DNA of 64,000 nt from Clostridium sp. cel8 (GTDB lineage Bacteria; Bacillota; Clostridia; Clostridiales; Clostridiaceae): assembly GCF_014050525.1 (NCBI RefSeq), contig NZ_JACGAG010000002.1:124001-188000 (forward strand), written 5' to 3'. The position numbers and the translations under genes are program-made. A model generated the notes under the pieces. That model saw only the letters and a program-made list of their open reading frames with translations. It did no database searches and was not told the origin of the DNA. This document shows positions 26,639-34,778 of the stretch, piece by piece; the stretch's first letter is position 1, and each line of letters begins with the position of its first letter.

Positions 26639-26786
26639 GGTACTTATACTATACGATTTATCAATTTTATTTTTATTGGCACCTATACTGTGAGATTTAT
26701 TGATTATAAATTATATCAGTTTTTGGCACTTATAGTGTATGATTTCTATTATAGTGATTTTTTTGGCACCTATTTTGTGCGATTCT
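26639..26786. repeat. four degenerate 22-bp direct repeats
   Basis: GGTACTTATACTATACGATT, GGCACCTATACTGTGAGATT, GGCACTTATAGTGTATGATT and GGCACCTATTTTGTGCGATT start at 26639, 26678, 26725 and 26765. Consensus GGCACYTATANTGTRNGATT, spaced 39, 47 and 40 bp, with AT-rich, unrelated spacers. The last copy abuts the stop of the RlmH-like gene. The spacing is not a multiple of three, so not coding. Iteron-like protein-binding sites are one option. Confidence 0.75.
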
Positions 26787-27177
26787 ATTTGTGGTAAGGA
26801 GCATTATTAATAATACGGTAAGCCCTATAAATTTGCTCATAGATAATAATCAACAATATATTAATATCAATATCCATCCGAGAAATAGATAATACACAAT
26901 CTGCTTCTATATTATCAGCACCTAAAAGTATGGTAATATGACTATTCCCACTTACACCCAACTGTTCAATTTTTTCCGCTAATTGCTCTGAAGAAAGTTC
27001 CTCACCCTCTTTATTGATTTTAATTACATATGATTTAAAAGATATTTCTTTGGCTGGATTTTTAGTTTCCACATATTCCACTTTGCAGTAGGCACTTAAA
27101 CGTTTAGTGTATTCCTCTAAAGCCTCTTTAACATACTTATCTCTTATTTTATCTGTGTTAATTATTTTAATTCTCAT
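26785..27177 (-). CDS. divergent RlmH paralogue carried by the element, SAM loop missing
   Basis: 130 residues from ATG 27177 (GGGATGAG upstream), against about 156-159 for RlmH. N-terminus MRIKIINTDKIRDKYVKEALEEYTKRLSAYCKVE aligns with RlmH, and the C-terminus YEQIYRAYRIINNAPYHK has the canonical tail. The middle differs: the SAM loop IGGSLGISREILCRA of the host copy becomes LGADNIEADCV, and the SKMTFPHQL segment becomes SRMDIDINIL. The knotted core is therefore shortened and the SAM site probably lost. It may dimerise with the host protein, which lacks YHK. Confidence 0.8.
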   Translation of the reverse strand: MRIKIINTDKIRDKYVKEALEEYTKRLSAYCKVEYVETKNPAKEISFKSYVIKINKEGEELSSEQLAEKIEQLGVSGNSHITILLGADNIEADCVLSISRMDIDINILLIIIYEQIYRAYRIINNAPYHK

Positions 27178-27334
27178 ATTCTCATCCCATCTATTTTTTA
27201 TTAACATTACAATTATATCATGCCCAATCTAATGAGTAAGAGAACTTTAAACTTTTACAAACTTATTCCTGTTTTTTTATGAAAAATTTAAAAAAGTAAA
27301 GAGTTGTCTTACCCATTTTTAAAAAACAAAAAAT

Positions 27335-27357
27335 AAGGACTGTTTTATACAATCCTT
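27335..27357 (-). terminator. terminator of the 49-aa gene
   Basis: Imperfect AAGGA...TCCTT hairpin followed on the minus strand by ATTTTTTGTTTTTT. Confidence 0.7.
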
Positions 27358-27361
27358 AAAC

Positions 27362-27511
27362 TTATTTGGCTAATTCTTTTAGAGCCTTTATATTTTCAGT
27401 AATCACATTATTCATAAGTTTTCTGATTTCTTCCTGTTCTTTTATTTCTACACATTTACCAGAGTCGCATGATTTCTTTGTTTGTTCAAATTCTTTTTTT
27501 TTCTCTGTCAA
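27362..27511 (-). CDS. small 49-aa protein with CX4C pair
   Basis: TTG 27511 is preceded by AGGGGTG at good spacing. The protein starts MTEKKKEFEQTKKSCDSGKC, continues as a charged helix (VEIKEQEEIRKLMNNVITENI) and ends KALKELAK. It has its own terminator. Highly charged, no membrane segment. Not recognised; an antitoxin-like or regulatory helix protein is possible but unsupported. Confidence 0.5.
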   Translation of the reverse strand: MTEKKKEFEQTKKSCDSGKCVEIKEQEEIRKLMNNVITENIKALKELAK

Positions 27512-27762
27512 AAGAACACCCCTTAAGTATTTATAATAGAAACTGTTTTTAAAAGAATAGATTAGATAAAACCATTTCTATCTTAAATATTTAATTTCAA
27601 GTCTGCTTCTCTATGTTATAGGTGGGTAAAAGGTTCATTTCTCATTTATTTTTCTTTTTATATTTTCTATTAAGAAAAACGATTCTAAAATCACTTTAAC
27701 TTACTATTTAAATAATTTTTGTTTCTCTATACTCTGTCAGTCAAAAAACCTTTTTCGACAAC

Positions 27763-28680
27763 CTACTTTCTATCTGCATTTATTAAACATTTCTTAATAA
27801 ATTCTTGATGGGATAAATCTGTTAGCACGCAAGGTATCCTCGGTATATTAAATAATTTTGCTGTAATTAACCGTGTTATCCCCACTACCAGTGAATACTT
27901 TCCATTTCCTAGTGGTCTTACTGCAATAGGATATGAAATCTTATGAGACTCTGCTGCAGTGCGAAATAATGTACTAAAATATAAACTGTTGCAATTTAAA
28001 TGACTTTCTTCCGTAATAACTATGTCATTCGTATCGATATATACTATCTCATGCTGTCCTTCTATGTACCACTTAAAATCTGCTTTATACTTATTACTTT
28101 TCCACGGTCTTTTCATATTGAGTATTTCAATCACTTCTTTGTTTTCAGAAACGTTTACTTTCTCTTTGAATACAAAATCTTCATTATTCTCTGCTTCCAT
28201 TATATATATAAAGTTTTTCTTGCAGAATTGCAGTTTTCTTGCATAATTTGCATAGCCATGTACTAATTTATTTTGTCTATCCTCTTTAGATGTTTTAGTA
28301 AAGCGTATTGTCATATCCCCAATCTTTTTAACTAGACATGATAATATAAACCATTCCCTGGCACATTTTATTACAGCCCCACCATTTTCTTTTTTCCACT
28401 GGCAAGCATCCCATATTTTATACTTTTGGCTGCTGAAAACTTCTACAATAGATATTTCATCTGTTATAATCTCTATTTTTTGATTTTCAAGACTCATATC
28501 AATATGTAATAAATACTGCAGTGCATGTATTACAGCCTGTAATTCTGCTTGTATATTTTTTTTACACCTTAAATTTGTATATCCAAGTATTTTATTTTTA
28601 TCTGGGCTAATTATTAAAAAACTAATTCCTGCTTTGTTTTTCTTAAAAGAACCATCTGTATATATTTTTATTTCTCTCAT
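27763..28680 (-). CDS. RNase H domain fused to a ParB/sulfiredoxin-like domain
   Basis: 305 residues. Residues 1-150 are RNase H-like: IYTDGSF (Asp9), NIQAELQAVIHAL (Glu46), EIITDEIS (Asp74) and NKLVHGYANYAR, where the fourth catalytic Asp seems replaced by His141. Residues 213-292 resemble a ParB/Srx nuclease fold: SYPIAVRPL..KYSLVVGITRLITAKLFNIPRIPCVL, the G-x-R-R/L-x-A-A-K-like pattern. The protein lies 26 nt downstream of the 211-aa gene and is probably co-transcribed. It could act on RNA-DNA hybrids during element replication or in defence. Confidence 0.65.
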   Translation of the reverse strand: MREIKIYTDGSFKKNKAGISFLIISPDKNKILGYTNLRCKKNIQAELQAVIHALQYLLHIDMSLENQKIEIITDEISIVEVFSSQKYKIWDACQWKKENGGAVIKCAREWFILSCLVKKIGDMTIRFTKTSKEDRQNKLVHGYANYARKLQFCKKNFIYIMEAENNEDFVFKEKVNVSENKEVIEILNMKRPWKSNKYKADFKWYIEGQHEIVYIDTNDIVITEESHLNCNSLYFSTLFRTAAESHKISYPIAVRPLGNGKYSLVVGITRLITAKLFNIPRIPCVLTDLSHQEFIKKCLINADRK

Positions 28681-28706
28681 ATTTTCATCTTATCCTCAAA
28701 TAATAG

Positions 28707-29342
28707 TCAGTGAATAACTGCTTTATATCCTGAATTAATATCATAAGTGTTAAAAAAATTATTAATTAGTTGATTAAAAACTAATCTTACCATATTTCCT
28801 TCTTTATCTAATTTTTCTGCATTAATTTCAAAGAAACTTTTTTCCTTATTAATTGAAAAAAACTTGCCATCTAAAATTTCATCAATAATCAGATAATTGT
28901 CCTTTTCGGAACAATTTATTATTCCATTAATATTACATAATAATTGTCTCAGCCTAAAGTCTAAATTATTAAATTGTGTTTTCATCTGATTATGATATAA
29001 TTTCTGTTCATTTTCTTTTATCTTTGTAATTGTATAGTCTGAATTCAAATAGGAATTTGTCATAAAATCTTTAACACTATCGTGTAAATCTATTTTCATT
29101 AAATTCTTATATTTATCTATCCCCTGAATCCAAGAACGCATAACTTCTTTTTCTTTTTTATACACATAAAACGGAATACCTATTAATTTACAGGTTAATA
29201 ACTCTATGTCACTTTTATTAGTATTTTCATTATATGTATTTTGAAAAATCCCGTTTGAATTGCAAATTAGTTTTCTTTTTTCATACGATAAATTATTAAA
29301 TTCCTTTATCACACTCTGCCAATCTATTTTCTTGTAAATCAT
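28707..29342 (-). CDS. 211-aa protein with internal duplication, partner of the RNase H-ParB protein
   Basis: Not recognised. Two halves are related: FNNLSYEKRKLICNSNGI (residues 15-32) and FNNLDFRLRQLLCNINGI (around 124-141), each followed by a segment with a KEK/KSFF stretch. No membrane helix or signal peptide. AAGGAAC precedes ATG 29342. First gene of a two-gene unit with the RNase H-ParB gene. Confidence 0.55.
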   Translation of the reverse strand: MIYKKIDWQSVIKEFNNLSYEKRKLICNSNGIFQNTYNENTNKSDIELLTCKLIGIPFYVYKKEKEVMRSWIQGIDKYKNLMKIDLHDSVKDFMTNSYLNSDYTITKIKENEQKLYHNQMKTQFNNLDFRLRQLLCNINGIINCSEKDNYLIIDEILDGKFFSINKEKSFFEINAEKLDKEGNMVRLVFNQLINNFFNTYDINSGYKAVIH

Positions 29343-29514
29343 AATTTGTAGTTCCTTTCTCTTATTGAAGTATTTAATAAAATAATAACATCAATTTTGT
29401 TCAAATTCAACCATATTATAATGTATTCTTAATATATCTGTGTTTTTCTTCATATTTCTTAAAATAACATGATATAACATGATTTTTTTGTTTGTGAATA
29501 GCACATCAGAATAT

Positions 29515-29800
29515 TTAAAGAACTCTATTATTACCAAATAAGTCACCTTCCTTAAATAAAACAGGATATTTACTATTATATACTAATATATCTACTTGAT
29601 TAGAACATACTTCACCATTATGAATAAAACCACTAGAAAATTTAATATGTTCAGGAGCATATCTTCTTATAACATGACGTAATACCTACTCTTTTAATTC
29701 ACCGCCTGTTGGGAAATGAGTGTCATGCAGCAAAAGTCTTATTCTATCTTTCGTCTTAGATGCCTCTGGATATTGGATGCAGTTAAAATTTTTTAAAATA
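29515..29800 (-). pseudogene. broken DUF6602-domain gene
   Basis: The minus-strand frame reads ASKTKDRIRLLLHDTHFPTGGELKE-stop(TAG)-VLRHVIRRYAPEHIKFSSGF, then EVCSNQVDILVYNSKYPVLFKEGD and a stop at 29515. This matches the start of DUF6602 proteins (often phage/defence associated), with one internal stop and the C-terminal part gone. Confidence 0.6.
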
Positions 29801-29885
29801 TTTGGCCTAAAAATTTGAATCTCAGAAGATGATATGTAAAATTACCTCCAAATCTCTAAAAAGATTAGAGAAAGGAGGTGAATAC

Positions 29886-30995
29886 ATGATATCCGTCGAC
29901 ACTATCCGAGCATACACATATACCAATATTAATATAAATTACCTTATAAAGAATGACTGGAGGAAATGGGTAAATAGAAAGGATGGTACTGTTTCTTATT
30001 TTAAGAAGGATAAGCATCTCCTATTTTGGTACTTTCCTCAGGGAATACTGTTGATTAAATTCAGTATTTCAAAATTTTATTATGGGACAAACGCTAAAGA
30101 ATTTGACTTGGATAATGCAAATCTAATAATCAAGTTAGTAAATCGTAAAATTAAAAAACTTTTCCCCTCAAGTAGCAAGATAAATTCATTTGAAAACTGG
30201 ACTTGTAATGAAATTCATCCCTTTGTTCATATACATACGGATAATATAAAAGATAAAATCGCTTACTTAGAGTGCATTAAGAAACTAAATTATCCTAGAC
30301 TGAAAAAATACACGTATCCAACGGGAATACAGGCTAGAAACAAGAGTCGTTCTATTAATATTTATAGCAAATCAGATGAAATAAAATTTAGGGCTGATAA
30401 TAAGCCCTCTGCAATATCAGTTGAGGATTTATCGATAAATAATATTGAAAATGTCATAAGGTTTGAATATCAACTAAAGAAGTATTCCCTAAAATATGGC
30501 TTTAAAAATAACAGAAAAGTAAAAGATGTTCTGAGAAAAAATTTCTGCAAAAATATACTTGTAGCAGTTATGAAAACCATTGGTCTTGATAATCCCTTTT
30601 TGTATAAAACAGAAACCATAAGTAAAATAAAAAAAGAATTTGGTAAAGTAAAGGCTAGAAATTTAATCGAATTCATTACTGATTTAAACGAAAACTCTGA
30701 ATGTGTCATTAATACAAAATATTCCAAAAGAACAAAAAATAATTATCTAAGGATATTAAAGAAAAAGAAAATTAACCCTATATTCCTTTCAGATAAAGTA
30801 AATAAAAAAATTAATTTTACAAATTTTGAAAAACCAACTAAATCAACCTTCCAATTTTCTCTTTTAAAAATATTTTTACTAATAACTATTTTAAAATTGT
30901 GTAATGTACCTCTAAAAAATTATTATATAAAACCTATAGCATTGACCTCAGTATTTACCGCAGAAGCATATTTTCATGAAGATGGAGGTGGATAG
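29886..30995 (+). CDS. possible replication initiator (gene II/X-like Rep)
   Basis: 369 residues from ATG 29886, right after a perfect AAGGAGGTG; an in-frame extension to 29829 lacks a site. Begins ISVDTIRAYTYTNININYLI, with WYFPQGILLIKFSISKFYYGTNAKEFD, FVHIHTDN and ARNKSRSINIYSKSDEI, a layout like phage/plasmid replication proteins of the gene II/X group (an N-R/K-S-R-x-I-x-I-Y-x-K region). A C-terminal hydrophobic stretch (LLKIFLLITILKL) is odd. It is the only plus-strand gene of the right half of the element. A 16-bp palindrome lies about 95 bp downstream. Confidence 0.5.
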   Translation: MISVDTIRAYTYTNININYLIKNDWRKWVNRKDGTVSYFKKDKHLLFWYFPQGILLIKFSISKFYYGTNAKEFDLDNANLIIKLVNRKIKKLFPSSSKINSFENWTCNEIHPFVHIHTDNIKDKIAYLECIKKLNYPRLKKYTYPTGIQARNKSRSINIYSKSDEIKFRADNKPSAISVEDLSINNIENVIRFEYQLKKYSLKYGFKNNRKVKDVLRKNFCKNILVAVMKTIGLDNPFLYKTETISKIKKEFGKVKARNLIEFITDLNENSECVINTKYSKRTKNNYLRILKKKKINPIFLSDKVNKKINFTNFEKPTKSTFQFSLLKIFLLITILKLCNVPLKNYYIKPIALTSVFTAEAYFHEDGGG

Positions 30996-31089
30996 CGTTT
31001 ATATAGTCTGTATATATCATAGGGAAAATTAATCCCTATTTAAAATAACTATAACTACAACTATCACCTAAAATAACCATATAACAACC

Positions 31090-31105
31090 TTTAACACGTG
31101 TTAAA
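31090..31105. promoter_or_regulatory. 16-bp perfect palindrome near the Rep-like gene
   Basis: TTTAACACGTGTTAAA, between the Rep-like gene and the tyrosine recombinase. Could be a replication nick site, a recombinase site or an operator. Confidence 0.45.
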
Positions 31106-31120
31106 CTCAAATTAATATAC

Positions 31121-31175
31121 ACAAATCAAGGCCATTATGTATTTTTTCAAAGTGAAATACACAATGGTCTATTTG
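31121..31175 (-). terminator. long imperfect hairpin behind the tyrosine recombinase
   Basis: AGGCCATTATGTATTT pairs with GAAATACACAATGGTCT, extended by ACAAAT/ATTTGT; 12 nt downstream of the recombinase stop. Confidence 0.7.
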
Positions 31176-31186
31176 TGCTTGTATCT

Positions 31187-31774
31187 TTATACCAGCATAT
31201 TATGTCTTTCTAATTTTTCCAGCATAGTTTTTTGCTGTGAAGAAGTAAACTGAAAGTAGCAAAGTGTAGAGTTCACAGATTTATGGGAAAGCCAAAACTT
31301 AACTTCTTTAATATCTAAGTCGGATTCAGCAAGGTGTACCGCAATTGAATGCTTCAAACAGTGGAAATGCCATTTACTCTTATCTTTTATTTTTGCTATT
31401 TTGCAGTATCGCTTTATCAAATAGTCCAGCGTTTTCCTTGATATTGGCTTTTGTTCTTGACTTTTAAAAAGCAACTCTGCTTCTTCTTTTATTCCATATT
31501 CTTTTATATACCTATTTAAAACTTTGGTAGTTTCTTTGTCTAGGGCTATTGTATTATTCCAACTACCTTTTAGTCGCTTACAGTATAATTCTCCTTTTAA
31601 TTTATTGTAGTATTCCAATTTTAATAGTCCAACTTCTGACGCTCGAAGTCCACACCGGTATGCTACTCTAAATATACACAAGTTGCGAAGTGCATGTCTA
31701 TCATTAGATTTTTGTATTGTTTTAAACAGCCTTTTTAACTCATCTTGAGTAAAATATTTTATCGTAGTATCCAT
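31187..31774 (-). CDS. tyrosine recombinase/integrase
   Basis: 195 residues from ATG 31774, preceded by AAGGAGGG; a longer frame to 31891 lacks a site. Catalytic pattern: Arg in YRCGLRASEVGLL, Lys in KRLKGS, HFHCLKHS in place of the usual H-x-L-R-H, so the second Arg is Lys, then LSHKSV and Tyr in TLCYFQF. Only a catalytic domain with a short N-terminus. It is encoded just after hsdS, a position seen for recombinases that invert hsdS domains, or it may serve the element itself. Confidence 0.8.
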   Translation of the reverse strand: MDTTIKYFTQDELKRLFKTIQKSNDRHALRNLCIFRVAYRCGLRASEVGLLKLEYYNKLKGELYCKRLKGSWNNTIALDKETTKVLNRYIKEYGIKEEAELLFKSQEQKPISRKTLDYLIKRYCKIAKIKDKSKWHFHCLKHSIAVHLAESDLDIKEVKFWLSHKSVNSTLCYFQFTSSQQKTMLEKLERHNMLV

Positions 31775-32014
31775 AAAACCCTCCTTAAACTTGGACAATA
31801 TATTCATAACGTCCAACTTCAAATAATCTATAAACCTTGGTATCTCTAGGTTTACAGTATTATTACTAAAATCAAATAAAATGTTGGACATTACTCAGGA
31901 ATTTATCAGCAGTACAAGCATCCATTGCTTACTTTTTATGTAATGCTTCTAAACATAATATAGCGCATGATGTCCAAGTTGTAAGGTCCTTTTTTTAATT
32001 TCTATTCTAACTAC

Positions 32015-32050
32015 GCAAAAAGGCTTTCAGGTTAAGCCCAAAAGCCCTTT
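32015..32050 (-). terminator. terminator of the hsd operon
   Basis: AAAGGGCTTT...AAAGCCTTTTT hairpin with one bulge directly after the hsdS stop, followed by T5. Confidence 0.75.
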
Positions 32051-32051
32051 G

Positions 32052-33335
32052 TTATGCTTCCTTAAATGCTTCTTGTAAAACAGATTGCATTAATAATTCA
32101 CTATCTTTTTTTGATTGTTCAATATTTTTTTCAAGTTCATCACATAAAGTCATTAATTGGTTTGCTTTTTCTACAATGCGTTTTTGTTCATTTAGTGGGG
32201 GTAATGGTACTATAAAATTCTTTATACATTTTATAACCAGATTTTTATTACCAATACCTTGTGTATTTTCTTCAGATTGTTTCTTTCCTAATGGAGAGTT
32301 AAGCATGTATTCAATATAGTATGGATAAAGTGTGTTATGAATTATCTTTAGTAACGCTAAACTTACAAAAATGCTAAATTCTCTTTTCGTATCTATTACT
32401 TTTGCTATTCCTGTAGTACCAACTTTAGTTAATAATACATCTCCATACTCTGGTTTGCACCTTTTTATTAATTCTTCATGCTCTTGTTGAGTAATAAATC
32501 TTGTATGATTAAAATCAATAAATCCATTACTAATATCTTTAACAGATAAAAATGGAACTCCCTTTGAAACATAGTTAGGAGTACTATGTGTACCATCTGT
32601 TATTAAAGAACATATTTCTCCTAATCTCACCCATTCCCATCCCTTTGGCAATTCATATGGAATTTCATCTTCTGTAATGGGTGGAAGAGGTTTTTGTTTT
32701 TTTATTTTCTTTTCCTTTATTAGTCGTTCTTTTTCTTCTTTTATTCTTTCTAAAAGAACACTTGCTGGTTCATCATCAGGGTCTTGTGGTACTAGTTTAC
32801 CCTGTACGGCTTCTTGAAGAATGCTTTGACGGAGTTTAGTTATATAAGTCAAATTTTTTTTAAAAATCAAATTTAATTCATTAATCTTAGGTTCAACTTC
32901 TTCTATTCTTTCCCTTCCTAGTTTTTGATATTCTATACTTGGTAAAGGTATGCAATAGTTTTTAAAATTCTTCATATTTATAGCCAACTTTGAGGTTCCA
33001 GTAGCAATACTCTTAACTATAGTATCTCTATTTAATTTGAAATAATAAAAATAAAACTTCAAATCAACTTTATCTATTAAATTATCTTTAGGTGTTAAGA
33101 CAAAACATAAATCACTGGCTATAAACTTTCCATTTACATAATGAGTTCTACCTAAAGAACCTGCTGCGCCCGCTGCAAAAACTAATGCTTCACAGTCATG
33201 CGAATACTCATTATGTGTTTTCCATTCTGCACTTGCAGTTATAAAATCGAATTGTCCATCAACATTTTTAGAACTTTGGACTAATCCTTTTTCAACGTTA
33301 AAAATATCTCCTATTTTAAAGAATTTACTATCCAT
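32052..33335 (-). CDS. hsdS: type I restriction-modification specificity subunit HsdS
   Basis: 427 residues. Two target-recognition domains (about 1-155 and 215-380), each followed by a conserved helix: LRQSILQEAVQGKLVPQD (about 168-185) and ELLMQSVLQEAFKEA at the end. PYELPKGWEWVRLGEICSL opens the second TRD. It sets the bipartite DNA target of the complex. Overlaps hsdM by 8 nt, so coupled. I see no second hsdS or inverted hsdS piece in the window, so phase variation would have to use something else. Confidence 0.95.
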   Translation of the reverse strand: MDSKFFKIGDIFNVEKGLVQSSKNVDGQFDFITASAEWKTHNEYSHDCEALVFAAGAAGSLGRTHYVNGKFIASDLCFVLTPKDNLIDKVDLKFYFYYFKLNRDTIVKSIATGTSKLAINMKNFKNYCIPLPSIEYQKLGRERIEEVEPKINELNLIFKKNLTYITKLRQSILQEAVQGKLVPQDPDDEPASVLLERIKEEKERLIKEKKIKKQKPLPPITEDEIPYELPKGWEWVRLGEICSLITDGTHSTPNYVSKGVPFLSVKDISNGFIDFNHTRFITQQEHEELIKRCKPEYGDVLLTKVGTTGIAKVIDTKREFSIFVSLALLKIIHNTLYPYYIEYMLNSPLGKKQSEENTQGIGNKNLVIKCIKNFIVPLPPLNEQKRIVEKANQLMTLCDELEKNIEQSKKDSELLMQSVLQEAFKEA

Positions 33336-34758
33336 TGTTCAATACTCCTTTTAATTCATAAAGTAAATTCTTACTCTTTTCTAAATTCTTATCTATTCTA
33401 TCTATTAATTCATTAGTCGAGGGAACAAATTCTTCAGTTTGTTTATTGGAATTTTTTATATCCAAATTATAATTCCTGCCCTTTATCTCCTCTATACTAA
33501 CCTTCCAAGCATATTGATTTTCTTTTCTGTTATTCCACCACTGTTTTTCAAGTTCAAACTCTTCATGTCTTATTGGTTTAGTCTTTGTATATTTTTTATA
33601 TCCTTTTGGCAATGGATGCTCAAAATACCAAATTTCTTTTGTCGACTTTCCTTTTTCAAAGAATAGTAAATTAGTATTTATATCTGTATATGGAGCAAAT
33701 ACGCCATTAGGCAGCCTTACTATTGTATGCAGATTAAACTCCTCCAGCAATTTCTCTTTTATGGTGGTCTTTACACCTTCACCAAAAAGGAATCCATCCG
33801 GCAATACAATTGCAGCCCTTCCAGTATCTTTTAAAAGATACATTAAAAGCACCATAAAAAGGTCAGCAGTTTCCTTTGTTTGAAATTGGTGAGGAAAGTT
33901 AACCTGTATACCATCTTCCTCAATGCCACCAAAAGGTGGATTTGTTACAATAATATCTACTTTATCTATAGGTTTATAATCTCTTACATTACGAGTCAAA
34001 GAGTTATCATGTTTTATCTTGGGACTATCTATATCATGTAAAATCAAATTAGTTACGCCCAGCATGTATGGTAAAGGTTTTTTTTCAATACCCAGTATAG
34101 ATTCCTGTAATGTTTTCTCATCCTCTATATTTTTTACTTGCTTTTTCAAATGTTCTAATGCACATACTAAAAATCCACCTGTACCACAAGCAAAGTCTAA
34201 AACCTTTTCTCCTAATTGTGGATTAACCATATCTACCATAAATTGGGTCACAGCCCTTGGAGTGTAGTATTCTCCTGCATTTCCTGCACTTTGCAAATCC
34301 CTTAGTATGCTCTCGTAAATATCATTAAATAAATGCCTGTCTTTTTGTGTTGTAAAATCTATTTCATTTAACTTATTGATTACTTGCCTCATTAAAGTTC
34401 CAGACTTCATATAATTATAAGAATCCTCAAAAACAGCCTTTACGATAAATGCCTTTGGATTGCTGCTTTCATCCAATTTTATTTCTTTTAACTCCTTAAA
34501 AAGTTTATTATTTACAAAATCTAAAAGTTCATCACCTGTAATACCTTCATCATTTGCAGCCCAATCCCTCCAGCGCAATCCTTCTGGAATAATTGGAGTG
34601 TAATTATCATCCATAAGTTCCCATTCTTCTTCTTTTGCATCAAACACCTTCAAAAATATCATCCAAACAAGTTGAGATATTCTTTGTGCATCTCCATCTA
34701 CGCCAGCGTCTTGGCGCATAATATCTTGAACTGCTTTAATTGTTGCAGATATCGACAT
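33328..34758 (-). CDS. hsdM: type I DNA methyltransferase subunit HsdM
   Basis: 476 residues, N6-adenine methyltransferase. SAM site VLDFACGTGGFLVCALEHL, catalytic IIVTNPPFGG, and the HsdM N-terminal helical domain (ISATIKAVQDIMRQDAGVDGDAQRISQLVWMIFLK). It methylates the HsdS-defined site. Starts 20 nt after hsdR. Confidence 0.97.
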   Translation of the reverse strand: MSISATIKAVQDIMRQDAGVDGDAQRISQLVWMIFLKVFDAKEEEWELMDDNYTPIIPEGLRWRDWAANDEGITGDELLDFVNNKLFKELKEIKLDESSNPKAFIVKAVFEDSYNYMKSGTLMRQVINKLNEIDFTTQKDRHLFNDIYESILRDLQSAGNAGEYYTPRAVTQFMVDMVNPQLGEKVLDFACGTGGFLVCALEHLKKQVKNIEDEKTLQESILGIEKKPLPYMLGVTNLILHDIDSPKIKHDNSLTRNVRDYKPIDKVDIIVTNPPFGGIEEDGIQVNFPHQFQTKETADLFMVLLMYLLKDTGRAAIVLPDGFLFGEGVKTTIKEKLLEEFNLHTIVRLPNGVFAPYTDINTNLLFFEKGKSTKEIWYFEHPLPKGYKKYTKTKPIRHEEFELEKQWWNNRKENQYAWKVSIEEIKGRNYNLDIKNSNKQTEEFVPSTNELIDRIDKNLEKSKNLLYELKGVLNNG

Positions 34759-34778
34759 TTGTACTTCACCCTCCTAAT

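Noticed and set aside
26639-26786. A short CRISPR array
   Set aside because: Repeats are degenerate, spacers are 17-25 bp and AT-rich, no cas genes or leader are present.
26594-26797. 67-aa plus-strand ORF through the 22-bp repeats (repeating FGTYTIRFI-like text)
   Set aside because: The repeats are spaced 39, 47 and 40 bp, not multiples of three, there is no ribosome site, and it runs into the RlmH-like gene on the other strand.
26785-26800. 3' end of the RlmH-like gene as the element boundary
   Set aside because: It has a YHK tail, but the true displaced rlmH tail (GEPYHK in frame) with a matching attP arm is at 25009-25051, and the reconstruction there is exact.
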